NCBI GenBank assembly: GCA_024195265.1
Contig: JAJLRJ010000006.1
Location: 13,772,139-13,836,138, forward strand
From: Dendrophyllia cribrosa
Taxonomy: Eukaryota > Cnidaria > Anthozoa > Scleractinia > Dendrophylliidae
Length of the DNA: 64,000 nt
Reading direction: 5' to 3'
Part shown: positions 1-11,783 of the stretch, one piece after another
Position numbering within the stretch: the stretch's first letter is position 1
How the letters are laid out: the number at the start of each line of letters is the position of its first letter
The notes under the pieces: generated by a model
What the model saw: the letters and a program-made list of their open reading frames with translations, nothing else
Databases searched by the model: none
Told to the model about the DNA's origin: nothing
Position numbers and translations under genes: made by a program

Positions 1-911
1 TCCTGGTCAACTTTATTTCGGAATTCCACAGGTCGAGGATCCCAGTTATACAGTGCACTAGAGCTACTCTTTTTACTTGACTTGTATGATGACTTGTGGA
101 GGGCTTTGGGATCTTTTGTCCTCTTTTTCCCTTTATTCCATTCACAAGGCTGCGAGGTCGATGGTTCCACCACAACATGCCCATTGTCTGACACGTAGTC
201 AGAAAGCATCAATAATACCGCTGCAACATGACAGCAACGGTTTAATTCTCGAGCTTTACAAGTACATGATACTTGCTGGATAAAGCCACTAACCTTACCA
301 ATACGAACAAAGACTTGCAGAGGTAAGTCTGATTTCATTGAATGATGGACATGGCATCTTAAAAAATAACTATCATCATTTTCATTGTCATGGCAGTTCT
401 CAATAAAACCGCTTTTCAAAAGACCTCTTCCTTTCTTAAGTGGTTTCGCTGTTACGGTATCCCCAACGTCAACTGCTTTATCGTCCTCATTATTGTCATC
501 AGGTAATAGATCCACAACTGATTCGACTAGATGGTGGTAAACATATCCGTAATTAAACATTACTGGGATGTTTCTTGACGGAAAATTTCCCCAGCCCGAT
601 TCAGGGAATTTCGTAGAGTTTTCCGTGTCGGTACTAGTAGATGATTTGGCCTTAACATCGTACCATTTACCTCCATCAACCTTCGGGTCAACCTTGATTT
701 TTAGAGAAATGCATCCGTTTACACGGTCGACTAATTCTTGTTTTTTTCCACTTTTTTTCTCACCGTGGCACTCTAACCAACGTTTCAGCTCTAGAACATT
801 GCAATCACCCGGTGGTTTGGTTAATTTGGCGCCTGGGACTTCATCTTCTGTGAGTACAACTCGACAATTATCCACAACTTGTTCATGTACTGGTGTTTCC
901 GAGGCAGCCAT
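1..911 (-). CDS. SAP and SWIM zinc-finger protein (5' part, runs off window)
   Basis: An uninterrupted reading frame of 303 codons starts at the ATG whose complement is 909-911 and leaves the window without a stop. Around residues 39-63 a helix-turn-helix stretch (NVLELKRWLECHGEKKSGKK) matches a SAP DNA-binding motif. Around residues 220-245 the pattern CTCKARELNRCCHVAAVLL is a SWIM zinc finger (CxCx(n)CxH). A basic serine-rich linker and the phrase YNWDPRPVEF follow near the edge. In cnidarian genomes this architecture often continues into a YqaJ-type nuclease domain and occurs in multicopy, possibly transposon-derived genes; that continuation lies outside the window and is an inference. No intron is visible. 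The function is unknown, probably nucleic-acid binding. Confidence 0.8.
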   Translation of the reverse strand, partial: MAASETPVHEQVVDNCRVVLTEDEVPGAKLTKPPGDCNVLELKRWLECHGEKKSGKKQELVDRVNGCISLKIKVDPKVDGGKWYDVKAKSSTSTDTENSTKFPESGWGNFPSRNIPVMFNYGYVYHHLVESVVDLLPDDNNEDDKAVDVGDTVTAKPLKKGRGLLKSGFIENCHDNENDDSYFLRCHVHHSMKSDLPLQVFVRIGKVSGFIQQVSCTCKARELNRCCHVAAVLLMLSDYVSDNGHVVVEPSTSQPCEWNKGKKRTKDPKALHKSSYKSSKKSSSSALYNWDPRPVEFRNKVDQ

Positions 912-1000
912 TTTGAAATATTTGTCCGCATTTCAATCCCACAATGCAATGCTGCCAGATATGTAAGTATTTTATGACGTCACCTGGGCGGAACGCTATT

Positions 1001-1072
1001 AACAATTAGACCCGTAGCCCGAAAGGGCTACGGGTCAATAGCCCATGAGGCGAAGCCGAATGGGCTATTGAC

Positions 1073-1106
<34 letters not shown>

Positions 1107-1253
1107 TAGTATCACCCAACTAGTCGGACAGAAAAAGGCAATAATAAAAAAAAGCAATTGCAAGTTGAAGAAATATTTATTTGGGAATAAAACGAAAAAT
1201 AAAACCGGCGAATTTCGCTACTCGATGACTATTACTATTAGACCCCTAGTAGC

Positions 1254-1291
<38 letters not shown>

Positions 1292-1304
1292 GTTGGGTGA
1301 TACT
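1001..1304. repeat. Two abutting palindromic elements (MITE-like)
   Basis: 1001-1107 folds on itself: ACAATTAGACCC at the left pairs with GGGTCTAATTGT at the right, and inside it the block GTAGCCCGAAAGGGCTAC is again palindromic. 1108-1304 is bounded by AGTATCACCCAACTAGT and its exact complement. No coding potential is seen. Confidence 0.7.
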
Positions 1305-2276
1305 AATTACAGTTAGTCTACTGCCACGAATGCCGGTTCTAATCAGTCCTGATCACGCCATAAGCTCAAGCACGGCGATTGAAAGCTAAATGAGCTAAAT
1401 ATATAAAGCTAAATATCCAGATATGCATTGCACAGCCACAGTGAATAATTTGATCAGATATTTTCGAATTAAAAGCAACTGTGAAAGGCGTAAGTCTATC
1501 CGAGAATCAAAATAGAGCAGAATACTAATCTGCGAAAATGGCGTCATGAGCATGAACATTTTGGCGGGAATTCTCGGATATTTGGCGGGCTTTCATTTGA
1601 CTCTAAGGATCTGTCGTGTTTTTCATAATTTCAAATAATTCTTTATATAAAATTGAATCGACTAAGAACTTTTAGGATTTCGCTTCACTTGAAGCATCAC
1701 GCATCATTGCAATGATGTTTGTGCGAATGTTTAAAAAGCTTACGCGTATTCTAACGTAATGTTTATCTGTCGTCCGCCCGCCTGACAGAATTAATTGTGC
1801 CTGATATAAAATTCCCTGCGGCAGAGTTTTCGCCTTAAATCTACTTAAATTGCCGACTGTCACTAAATAATAAAGCATCATCTACATACCGTGCCTTGAA
1901 GCCTCGGTTTTATTTCTTAGTCGGTCACTTACCACTGCGGTCCGCCGTTTTCCTCGTTTGCATCGCTAACCATTACACATTGCATTTCTTTGCGAACATA
2001 GCAAAGACACTTTCAACGGATGGATCGACGCACAAGTGACAGATAAGAGCAAATCAAGTTAATTGGAACCCAAGAATGGCGATAAAACGCGATAAACATC
2101 GACAAACCCATTGCTAAACAGGGCTAAATATACGCAGCAAAATATTATTACCCATGGTTTCGAAATTTATGCCTAGTCTGCCGCAAAGAGATCAAATTTA
2201 TTTTTGCTGAATATTAACTACAATACCTATAAATAGTGTTTTAAGTCTGTTTTTGTCCACAGGAAACGATAATTTT
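1305..2276. other. AT-rich non-coding stretch
   Basis: No convincing gene, RNA or structured repeat is seen. The short open frames here lack homology features and normal amino-acid composition. Confidence 0.6.
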
Positions 2277-2400
2277 AGACAGATGGAAATTATTGGGTGC
2301 GAAAAGGAATGTGTGAAAAGTAATAAAGATTTATTCAAATGCGTAAAATTTCCAGGGCGAATATGGACCCCTAATGCGTGCAATAAAATCGACCCTCTGG
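2277..2400. repeat. Direct repeat A, copy 1
   Basis: Closely matches 3465-3605 in the same orientation (shared GGAATGTGTGAAAA, CCTAATGCGT and AATAAAATC blocks). Together with repeat B it shows a local duplication with rearranged order. Confidence 0.6.
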
Positions 2401-2445
2401 CAAATCAGTGGTCCTTCAGTTGAATCTTTGAACTGAACAGAAACA

Positions 2446-2715
2446 GTAACAGAGAAAATTTAGCTGTATTTCAAGAATTTATCAATTAATTTCTTTTATT
2501 GCGGCATTCCCTGCAACATCCTTTCTCTGGGGTTGCTCTCATAGCCAGAAAACAAACTGCCTACGAAAATGAAAACGATTTATAAATAACAAAGTTGCAG
2601 TTTATGCTAAGTTATTTCTAGTTGCGGAGTCTACTAAATTCGAGGGCTGTTCGCTAGACCATAGCCACAATGAAAAAATACCTCTAGAATTCGGCTTTGT
2701 TTATCGACTTAAAAT
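2446..2715. repeat. Direct repeat B, copy 1
   Basis: Matches 3018-3300 in the same orientation, from GAGAAAATTTAGCTGTATTT through ATTCGGCTTTGTTTATCGAC, with small indels. Non-coding. Confidence 0.7.
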
Positions 2716-2753
2716 ATACTTAAATCCCACACCGCAATTAAAAACTAATTTAT

Positions 2754-2799
2754 CAAACCGCGACTTTCAATGACACTAGTCATTGAAAGACGCGGTTTG
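2754..2799. repeat. Short palindrome
   Basis: AAACCGCGACTTTCAATGAC is followed by its near-perfect complement around a central ACTAGT. It is a hairpin of about 20 bp. Confidence 0.6.
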
Positions 2800-3017
2800 G
2801 AAAGTTCAAAGTGCTTCGCAATGCTACCTGCCTTAAGCAAGAGAATGACGTGAGTTAAATTAGATTATTTGTGTATCTCGTTGAGTGAACGTCTCCAATT
2901 GGAAGCACCTATTAACTAACTAAGGTGAATTTTATCGACATATTACCTAGTAGACAAAAAGCGACAGAATGATCCTACTCTGTCCATTTGAATGTATGTT
3001 TCGCTAACGGTAATTAT

Positions 3018-3300
3018 AGAGAAAATTTAGCTGTATTTCAAGAATTTCTTAATTTCTTTTATTTGGCATTCCCTGCAACATGTTCTCATAGCCAGAAAAC
3101 AAACTGCTTACGAAAATGAAATAAAAAACGGTCTATAAATAACAAAGTTGCAGTTTATGATAAGTTATTTCTCGGCTACAGTTGTGATGGAACGTGATCC
3201 GGATCCCGCCGGACGACTAAATTGGGGGGGCTATTCGCTAGACCATAGACACAATGAAAAAATTCCTTCTAGAATTCGGCTTTGTTTATCGACTAAAATT
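3018..3300. repeat. Direct repeat B, copy 2
   Basis: Second copy of the block at 2446-2715. It carries a short private insertion near 3175-3215 that includes a G7 run. Confidence 0.7.
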
Positions 3301-3464
3301 AATACCTAGAACCTGACTATAAATATAAACTTAAGTGGCTACTTTGTTATTTATAGTAAGATCATAACTGACCATTGTATTGTATTGTACTACTCTGTAC
3401 CAGTCTGACCATACTGCATATCATTGGCTTCCGTTAAACACAGAGCGAGCTTATTAATAGTTTT

Positions 3465-3605
3465 TAAGATAGGGATAACTGGGTACGAACAGGAATGTGT
3501 GAAAACTAATTTTAATTAAATCTTAAAAGATTTATTTAAACGTGTGAATTTCAAAGGCGAATGTGGACTCCCTAATGCGTTCAATAAAATCAACCCTCTG
3601 GCTTG
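3465..3605. repeat. Direct repeat A, copy 2
   Basis: Second copy of the block at 2277-2400. It is followed by a C-rich tract (3717-3737) containing a C run of about 16. Confidence 0.6.
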
Positions 3606-3745
3606 TGATGTGTCCTACACAGGGTAGGTATTTTCGTTTTTTCTTGTCCTTAACAGGGTCAGGCTCTCAGACCCTCAGCGGCACCCCTATACCCAAATAT
3701 TGGTCAAGTACCCCACCCCTCCCCCCCCCCCCCCCGGGTTTGTAA

Positions 3746-5041
3746 TACGATCTCTCGTGAGAATGATAGTAATTAGCATATTTTTAGAGGTTGGCTTCAC
3801 CGTATTCTGGGCGCAAAAGAAGCAGAAAAGTCAATTTGATTTTGAAAATGACAACTTTTTTTCCATACGTATTAAAATGGCCTCGATCTGTAAACTAAAA
3901 TGGAAATTCTAAAATGCAACCTTGTTAGAAAGTACAGGCTAATTATAACCGTAATTGACGTATTTAACAAGGTACCTGCTATCTTCTTTAAAACGTAACT
4001 TCAAGACCAATTAAAACTGATGCCACCGGACAATGAAAAGCCTTTACCAATGACTGTTAAAAAGTAATAATGTGCTTCTTTTATTAACAAAGTATTTTAT
4101 TATTTTAATTATGTCACTGAGCTGAAATCAAGTCGCGTGCAGAAATTCGAGCTTACTGGCAATTGACAAATACCCTACAATCGTGCATTTATATACAAAG
4201 TTAAACTTTTTAGATTGATATAAATCCGAGGTAAAGGGCATTAAGGGGTAAATGTGAGGTATTCCGAATACTAAAAGTACTTCTGGACTGCTAAAACAAT
4301 ACTTATTCCGCTATTTACGTTAAGGCACTGTTTCCTGTCCTAGTCGTGACCTTTGAACTTTTGTTGTAAACATTGCCGCACATGAGCTCTAAAAATCGTT
4401 CGCTCGCGTCCAACACAGGAAGATACCCGCAGGTTTAACTTCTGAATCTGTGAAAATAGGGTGAGATCTTTGCCATTACGGTCATTTTAGCCCCAGTTTA
4501 GGTGCCACTTTTGAGATTTCGACTCTTGCATTTAGCTAAATTTTGCTTCCCTTTGACCAGCGGTGCGGTTGGGTGTCTTTGATTTTGCCTGATTTTCCTA
4601 ATTTTTATCCGACTATTTCGAGATATCGGTGGAAGGCACTTCAAATGTACCTGAATGCTGTGGTATTTTTGGCATGGAGCAAAAATGGTCTGTGTTCAAG
4701 CAGCGCGGCCCGAAAAAGTCAGAATTTTCGACTTCCGAATCGGCTTAAAATCTCCCCTCGGACGCCTGAAGTCGTTTCGCCGTGTAGCAAAAAAGAAAAG
4801 CAAGAAATTTAACAAAATACACCGGTTTTAATATATGCCCACCAAATGCTTTTCAATCACAAAATATGAAGGCTAACTTTTTTCCGACCCGAAATTGACC
4901 GGACCGCTCTTAGCGGGACTGCCACTTAATGATCCTCTTTCGAGGCAGGATGGTTGGTATCTATGGTAATTGAGGACAACAATGCACAGGTGATGGGTAA
5001 AATCAGGGTGGCAAGGAAGCGTTGCTAGGAAACCCCCCAGG
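3746..5041. other. No supported feature
   Basis: Apart from the end of the C-rich tract there is no gene, tRNA or clear repeat. The open frame at 4543-4812 has no recognisable domain and is treated as chance. Confidence 0.5.
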
Positions 5042-5425
5042 GACCAGGAGAGGAGTCCTCCTGGGGGGAGAGCAGATCAGGTGGTACCGGGGGTAGCCAC
5101 CCTGAACGGGGTCCGCATCTGTCTCCAGTAGGGTGAGGCCCATATCCCTAGTCCATGGAACTAGAGAACCAGGAGAGGGGTGCCCTCCTGGGGGGAGTAC
5201 AGATCAGGTGAGACCATGGGCACCCACCCTGGAATGGATATTTCTCCGGACCTGTCTTCAAGGGCTAAGCCTTACAGGGCGAGGCCCATATCCCTAGTCG
5301 TGGGAAACTAGAGAATCAGGAGAAGGGTGCCCTCCTGGAGGGAGTATAGATCAAGTGGGACTGTGGGTACCCACCCTGGAATGGATATTTCACTGGACTT
5401 GTCTCCAAGGGCTAAGCCTTGGCTG
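5042..5425 (+). repeat. GC-rich tandem repeat, three units
   Basis: Three diverged head-to-tail units start near 5042, 5169 and 5316. Each begins with [A/C]CAGGAGA(G/A)GGGTGCCCTCCTGG and contains AGATCAGGTGG, CACCCTG and GAGGCCCATATCCCTAGTC. Units are about 127-147 bp and the third is incomplete. The composition is strikingly GC-rich against AT-rich flanks. Confidence 0.75.
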
Positions 5426-5653
5426 CACTTCCCTGCCGCCATATTTATAAATAAACAATTCTGCTACAAAAAAAACTTGTGGCTGGTAAACTTAAAAAGA
5501 CAAAGGTACCAGTCATGGGAGGGTAAGGGGGGGAATTATTGATGCTATGACTGAGTGGGACACGCGCTATTACATTATAGGTAGGAGCACTAACTTCTTT
5601 TAGGTATCCCCAATTAGCAGCAATGCTAAATCTTTTTGACACATTAATAAAGT

Positions 5654-5679
5654 TATGATGATGATGATGATGATGATGA
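5654..5679. repeat. (GAT)n microsatellite
   Basis: About eight tandem ATG/GAT triplets. Confidence 0.9.
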
Positions 5680-7364
5680 GCACAAGGGGAAAAATATGAC
5701 AGAAATGACTGGGACCTTTGTTTGATAACATCTTACAAAGATTGCCTTACATTGGACTTTGCCTTGAAACTGATAGATACATGTACATTGTAAATGAGGT
5801 GACTAAATCAATATCAGGCTTGACCTTGGCATTTGAGAAATAACTGAAAATACCCTTGGACTTGGGCCGTGAAAGAGTACAGAGAAGAACAGAAATTGTT
5901 GTACCCTGTGAGATTTGTGTGACAATAGGCCATACAATTAACAAGTGGACTATGAAATAAAATGTTACATGCAGGCAATGAGTGGATTAGTTCAATTGTC
6001 TCAGGTCTCATTAACATCAGTTTATCCAATTAATATTGTTAACTACTCCCTTTTTGTTTCAACACATTTTTAAGCGACATTCCTGATTTGATATCTTGAA
6101 GTTACAATCTTTCTTGTGGTTGAAACAGTGACATTGTTCAGGGCATGAACATCCTTAGTGACTTTTTGTCTTTAGAGCTTTTACATACATGTATTATTAT
6201 TATTACTATTATTCAAGAGCTATTAGGGAAATGGTCAAAACTATTGAACTCGGACAGGACCCACTGCTTTACAAAAGACTGGTGGTCTCTTTATGCACAC
6301 TTCTCCTCCCACCCAAATGCTGTTGTCTTGTTGGTATAGCCCCCATTCTATCAGGAGTAGAAACTGGGCAAAAGATTTCCACCTAGTTCATGTGTCATTT
6401 TAGTAGCAATGCAAACTTCACATTTTTAGGCCAATAAATGTTGTCCATTAACCTAATCAGATAGGTGATATCTTGCATAGCCCCCCTGCCACAATACAAG
6501 GTGGATCCTCTTCTAGTATACTTGCTATGACCACTTTCCTTACATATTATTGCCTTTTGAGTTATTACAGGGATGTTCTGAAAACTACTCTAGTGATGAA
6601 CGCACCTTGTTTAAAGATTACTATTAATTGGAATAAAAAAATAACAGTGTCACTCAGTCCAAATGGACAAAATTTTCAGGAAAACATTTTATTTCATTCC
6701 AAAATGCTTGATTTTCTGACCTAGTTAAAACTCCGACAATTCCAGCATTCACATTGTGCATGATCCAGACCATTATTATGACCAGAGAGTGCTTATATTA
6801 AGGCCTAAAATACAAGCTGTTGGCAATAAATTATTTCCTAGAATTACTTAGGAGGTTCTTGCGCTGAATCGCCTCAGTTTTATAATTTCAAAGTAAATAA
6901 AGAAAGCTAACTCAAGAAATAATAGCCTTCATAGCAAATTCTAACCTGACAATTTGCCAATAAATTCTCTCGATGAAGGATTCCCTTCTGTCAATGAGAA
7001 ATGCCACCAATACAAATGGTTCATCTAAAACTGATGGTCCACAGAACAATTTTTGACAACCACAAGGGGAGGTGTGACTGCCATGGTTTTACATTAAACT
7101 TTTCAGAAACTGGGTCCACAAATAAAGTAAAACGAGGAAAAATAAAACAAAATGAGGAAAAACGTCTGAGCCTTTTGACTTGAAGTTATTTTCAATATTT
7201 GAGTAGCTGGCCATCTTTACTGTTGTTGTTGGTCATAATAGCTGCTGCCAGTTAATAATGACAGCCCTAGACATCAAGTAAAAGTACAAATACTCATGCA
7301 GTCACCATTGCACAAAAACAGCAGAAGAATCCCTACTAAATCCCCCTTTTGTGGATGTGGATAT
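5680..7364. other. AT-rich non-coding stretch
   Basis: No gene or ordered repeat is supported. Short open frames overlap on both strands and show no domain pattern. Confidence 0.5.
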
Positions 7365-7521
7365 GTTGTAGGTTAAAATTATTTTAGGTCAAAATTATTT
7401 CAAACTAGGTTAATTTTTATTTTCCTTTGTCTGAGATTATGTTAATGAATCTGGAACAAAGGAAAATAAAAATTAACCTAGTTTGAAATAATTTTAACCT
7501 TAAATAATTTTAACCTACAAC
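7365..7521. repeat. Palindromic MITE
   Basis: The left arm starting GTTGTAGGTTAAAATTATTTT is the complement of the right arm ending at 7521. The inner arms (CAAACTAGGTTAATTTTTAT and TTTCCTTTGT) also pair, giving a stem of about 60 bp and a small loop near 7440. Confidence 0.75.
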
Positions 7522-8921
7522 AGATGTATGAATATCTTACTGGGCAGGGAACTTTCTTAAAGTTAATTAACTTTGCCATTTTACAATGCTCCTGGTCAAA
7601 GAGTCCACACCAGAGACAAGTGGATGATCATAATATATGCAGCTGCCTTCCAAAAACATCTCTAAAAATGTCAAGACAATGCCATAAAGCTACTCACTCT
7701 TACATAAGTTTATGGAAAATTTCAGGATTTTGAAATGTGCTAAATTGTTTTAAATATAAAAAACTGTCAAATTTTAATTAATCCTCAACGATCAAGGGGA
7801 CCTACTATTGAAATTGAAATTTTAAATATGCTTCGAACATTTCTCAATCTCTCTGTATTCAATCGGCAAATGTCTTTGACATTTAATACGAAAATTTTAC
7901 AGTATTTATAAGCAACCGCTATAAATGTAATGAATTTGTAGGTTATATCTGATTCACAAGCTTTCCAGCCTAAAAAAGTAAGCCTTAAACAAATTAACCA
8001 CCTTTTTGTAAGGAGATCCTTCGTCACCTGGTTTTTCATCATGTTTTTCATCATTCTGCATGCTTTCTTTTGGCAAATGGTGAGTCAGCTTTGTTTTGAT
8101 GTGAAGTCCGCATCTTCTTTAATTATGATTTCCGAGGCAAGCTTAATGGAGAATTCATTTATTTCTCGTAACTTCCACAAAATACACCGCACATTATACT
8201 TTTTAGTTTTTGACGGGAAGAAAAAGCTGACCAATCAGAGCTTGTGAAAGAACGCCACAAATTAACTGCCAATCAGCGGTCCTGTTAGATCAGCCTCGGC
8301 CAGGGTCTTCTCAATGTGTTTCGAGGAATTTGGAATGTGTTGTGCATAATTTGAAATGCGTACTTAATAATTCGAAATATGTTGTGAGATAATGCGTAGT
8401 GACCCTTGTGGGCCACCGTAGCTAACAGCTGTGTCATGCTGAGAAGTCCTAACAAGGATCGAGTCCATAGCAGTCATAATCTGGGAGCATTACAGTGACG
8501 AGGGTGATCATCATCATACCTTTTAGGGGTCAAAATTCCTTGTTTAGAACCACTAAGGTTGTTTTAATTGAAAATGACCACTGTTTGTTTTATTCTAGCT
8601 TATTCTGATATCTTTTAGTGAATTAAGCCAGAAAAATAAGCCGACATGAACACCTTTTCAGGGAGAATCAGTATCTCTTAGGGTAGACTGTGTAGCAGGC
8701 GTCGGGGAGGGGGAACCCATCCCCGTTTACGCCTGCCACGCAGGCTACTACTGCTACTCTTAGAGGCAAAAAATTAATGTGAGCGACACCAACAAAATGG
8801 TTTCTTTCAAAATTTCCAATGATCCCCCGCAATTAATTTTATATCATATATGTATGGGAGTGGCTCTGGACTGAAGGGCATCCTACAGGCCATTTACGGA
8901 AGTACCCCAACTCCCTTCCTA
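7522..8921. other. Non-coding, with repeat debris
   Basis: No gene is seen. Around 8500-8560 there is a fragment (TACCTTTTAGGGGTCAAAA) of the G-rich minisatellite family found intact at 12655-12952. Around 8692-8753 a short inverted motif (GTAGCAGGCG, CGCCTGC) surrounds a G-rich stretch. Confidence 0.5.
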
Positions 8922-9341
8922 TACCTGCCAACTTTTTCCGAGTGGGAAGGAGGCGTGAGAATTTTTTCGTGGGAGTGCCAGGATTTCCGAAGGCGACCCG
9001 ACCAAATCCGAAGAGAACTCGATCTATTCCGAAGATGTCTGAAGTTGTCCGAAGATGTTCCGAAGAATTCCGAAGTTTCCATGGACCTCAGACCTCCGTT
9101 TAATAACATCCAGCTGTAATCGTAATGTTCAGAACGATACAAACCTGCAAAAAAGTGCCGTATTTTCATGAACGTAACTATATTTTTAATTGGATCATGC
9201 GATCAGTTAAGGCTGATAGCTCAAATCTGTAAGTTAGGCGTGAAAATTTTCTCCATAGGCGTGAGTAGGCGTGACTGATCGGAGTTTTGGACTCGCAGGC
9301 GTGCGCGAGACTCATGCCTAAGGCGTGAGAGTTGGCAGGTA
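8922..9341. repeat. TACCTGCCAACT-ended element, copy 1
   Basis: The ends are TACCTGCCAACT and the exact complement AGTTGGCAGGTA. The interior holds an irregular minisatellite of CCGAAGATG-type units near 9015-9085. A second copy lies at 38862-39540 in SDE2 intron 1. It is non-autonomous with no coding capacity. Confidence 0.75.
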
Positions 9342-9658
9342 TACCTTCCCAGGGGGTTTGGCTTTCCTACATGACTTCAGTTGCTATTCCTCTGAAGCCT
9401 ATGAATATAGCATATGCATATGCATATTTGGCTGCATTAAGAGAACTGAACCATTGAATTTTACTTAAGCGTTGTGTCGGACCTCTGTATTCAAACGTTT
9501 CTATTATATTTCTTTTTATATTGTCTTTATTGCACTAACATAGTTGCTTTGAGGGGGTATTACACTGGTTTTACAGTCGGTGTTGTATTTCTGAAACTAA
9601 CAGTGAATTAACTGCATTTGCGATTTGGTGTGAATACAGCTATTTCCCCCATTAACGT

Positions 9659-9859
9659 TGTTGGGTGAAAGCTCAAAGCTCAAAGCCTACAAGTCAAGAC
9701 CGAACGAGTAAACCGAGCGCCTGTTCCAGGCATGCAGATAGTTGGGAGCGGCGAAACGAAAAGAAACGGCGCGAATGAACGATGCGACGAGTGGGAAACG
9801 TTTCTTTTGCGCCGCTCCCATCTATCTTGGCTTGTAGCTTTGAGCTTTCATCCGACAAC
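9659..9859. repeat. Hairpin repeat upstream of the MARVEL gene
   Basis: The left arm (TGAAAGCTCAAAGC and GGGAGCGGCG) pairs with the right arm (CGCCGCTCCC and GCTTTGAGCTTTCA). The two arms bracket GC-rich DNA and end 130 bp before the start codon at 9990, so this repeat lies in the likely promoter region. Confidence 0.65.
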
Positions 9860-9989
9860 GTAAACAGCACCCTCCACCACCTACCCCTCCCTTGTGCACA
9901 GGAACCCTGGGCCGGGCTTCTCGGCGTCGCCATTTTGAATCACACCACCTTTAATTTAATCGCCATTTTTCCGTTTCACACAAAACAAC

Positions 9990-10544
9990 ATGGCGTACAC
10001 GTCACAACCTGGCGACGGTTTTATCAATTTTTCGCTAGACTATATCACGAAGACCTGGATAGGAAGGCTGAAAGCCGCGGAGTTGGTTTTAACGCTGCTT
10101 GCTGGTGCATGTGGTTCTTCAGTAATTTCCTATGTCAACACCTGCAGCTGTGCTCCGAAATTCGGCTTTTTCGATTTTGTCGCATGGACCGCCTTTATCA
10201 ACGCCCTAATCGACATGATCATCCATCTCCTTGGCTTGTGGGAAAGGCTTCTGTGGATTTTCCGCCACCCGGCGGTTTATACAGTGCTTTGTTTGGTGGC
10301 AGTGGTGGGTTTTTTGATAGGTTCCAGCCTAGCTGCTTCGTGTGCCAGAGTTCATTGTGTTACTGCCAAAAGTACCGCCGGTGCGGCAGCTTTCTTCGGT
10401 TTCGTTTGCTTGGCTGTGTTCGCTGTCGAATGCTTTCTTCACTTTAAGGCCTACAGAAGCATGCAAAGCGAAGCTCGGCAGCAATCTTCCGGGGAAGCTA
10501 AGCCTCCAGACTACACCGAACCGCCCCCGAGCGGAGTCGTATGA
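9990..10544 (+). CDS. MARVEL/CMTM-like four-pass membrane protein
   Basis: A single-exon frame of 184 residues starts at the first ATG in a good context (ACAACATGG). Four hydrophobic helices are visible at about residues 26-46, 60-86, 94-117 and 129-152, with short loops and both ends predicted to be cytosolic. This is the layout of MARVEL-domain proteins (CKLF-like CMTM, MAL/plasmolipin), which act in vesicle trafficking and membrane apposition. The charged C-terminal tail contains PPDY, a PPxY motif able to bind WW-domain ubiquitin ligases. An ATTAAA at 10652-10657 could serve as a polyadenylation signal. A hairpin repeat at 9659-9859 lies just upstream. Frames on the same strand overlapping it (9782-10447, 10342-10587) are shadows. 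The family assignment rests on topology; the exact orthologue is not known. Confidence 0.75.
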   Translation: MAYTSQPGDGFINFSLDYITKTWIGRLKAAELVLTLLAGACGSSVISYVNTCSCAPKFGFFDFVAWTAFINALIDMIIHLLGLWERLLWIFRHPAVYTVLCLVAVVGFLIGSSLAASCARVHCVTAKSTAGAAAFFGFVCLAVFAVECFLHFKAYRSMQSEARQQSSGEAKPPDYTEPPPSGVV

Positions 10545-11294
10545 AAGGTGTTGCCAAGAAAGTTGTACTCGTCTTGTTCAAATTTGACAGTTCTGTGTGT
10601 ACACATGATTGACTGTTTTCTTAATAGCAAAGGAAAATGCACGTGTTGAAGATTAAATAGATTGCCGCGACAGAAAGAAGAGAGGACATGCACGAAAGAA
10701 GAAACCACATTAATTTTTACCTTTATCCAGCTTTATCTGATTAATAGCCTACAATAAGAGAACAAGATAAGTTGTACAACATTGTATTCAGTGTGTTATT
10801 TGTATCGTCGTTCAGTAAAATTCCTTGTTAGGAGAAAGTAATTGTTTAATGTAGTTCACATCGGTGAAAATCACTTCTATTGCAATAGTATGGATTGATA
10901 TTTAGCATCATTCTTTATCATTTATAACAATTTTCACGGTAAAGGCGAAATAAGATTAGCTGAAAAAAAACGAAGCTTATATATTGGGCTGTTGTAAAAC
11001 ATTTTTCAGTGAATTAACAATATGTAGCAGCAAAAGCTAAAAACCTTCATTTGATGATAAAATGACATACCTTTTATATATCTTACCAAGAGTAAAAAAG
11101 AAATCTATTTCATTTGACAAATTATATTCTTTGCAGACTGGAAATTTGGCAAAGTAGGATTTTTCTCTGGACATTCCAACTGGTTCGCTTAATCTTGACA
11201 ATATTCAAAGGCACTTAGAGTAAATATCAGCTGCAGATCTTGGAGAAGAAAAACAGCATTTACTGCTGTTGCAGTGTAATATTTTCTGCCCTGG
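10545..11294. other. 3' flank of MARVEL gene, no other feature
   Basis: AT-rich sequence probably includes the 3' untranslated region. No further gene or ordered repeat is visible. Confidence 0.5.
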
Positions 11295-11531
11295 TGTGCG
11301 TTTCTCGAAAGTCCCGAAAACCTTTCGGGCCCGAAAAGCTGTTATGTGCAGTAAATTTGCCAACAAGGATTCAATATTGTTTGATTTAAAAGCGAAGCAA
11401 AAAAAATCAAAGTCGACTAAAAACGCTGCGCTGGTTTGCGGGATGAAAACTTCATCGCCACTCGAAAGAAATTGAATTTTAAAAATAGCTTTTGGGTCCG
11501 AATAGTCTTCGGGTGTGTTGAGAAACGCACG
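11295..11531. repeat. MITE with GTGCGTTTCTC ends
   Basis: Terminal GTGCGTTTCTCGAAA pairs with GAGAAACGCAC at the right. The inner CCCGAAAACCTTTCGGG and TCCGAATAGTCTTCGGG are further inverted motifs. It abuts the next MITE. Confidence 0.65.
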
Positions 11532-11534
11532 CCT

Positions 11535-11776
11535 GGGCCCGGTTGTTCAAAAGCCGGTTAACGCTAACCCAGGATTAAAACCTAACCCAGGATTTCATTT
11601 CTCTTATTAGAAGTTTTTTTTAAAAGCTAGTTATAAGTTACGTGCGAAGACAAGTCAGAGATGAAACTAAAGGACAAAAATACTTTGGAAAAATCTCCAT
11701 TGATTAATTATTAAACTGGAATCAAAATTGACACTAATCTTGGGTTAGTTTAACCGTACTTTGAACAACCCGGCCC
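11535..11776. repeat. MITE with GGGCCCGGTTGTTCAAA ends
   Basis: The left end GGGCCCGGTTGTTCAAA pairs with the right end TTTGAACAACCCGGCCC. An inner TTAACGCTAACCCAGGATT block faces a complementary TTGGGTTAGTTTAACCG. Non-coding. Confidence 0.75.
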
Positions 11777-11783
11777 TGTAGAT

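Noticed and set aside
9782..10447. 221-codon frame overlapping the MARVEL gene
   Set aside because: Same strand, different frame; Cys/Phe/Arg-rich composition without domains, whereas the 9990-10544 frame has four clean membrane helices.
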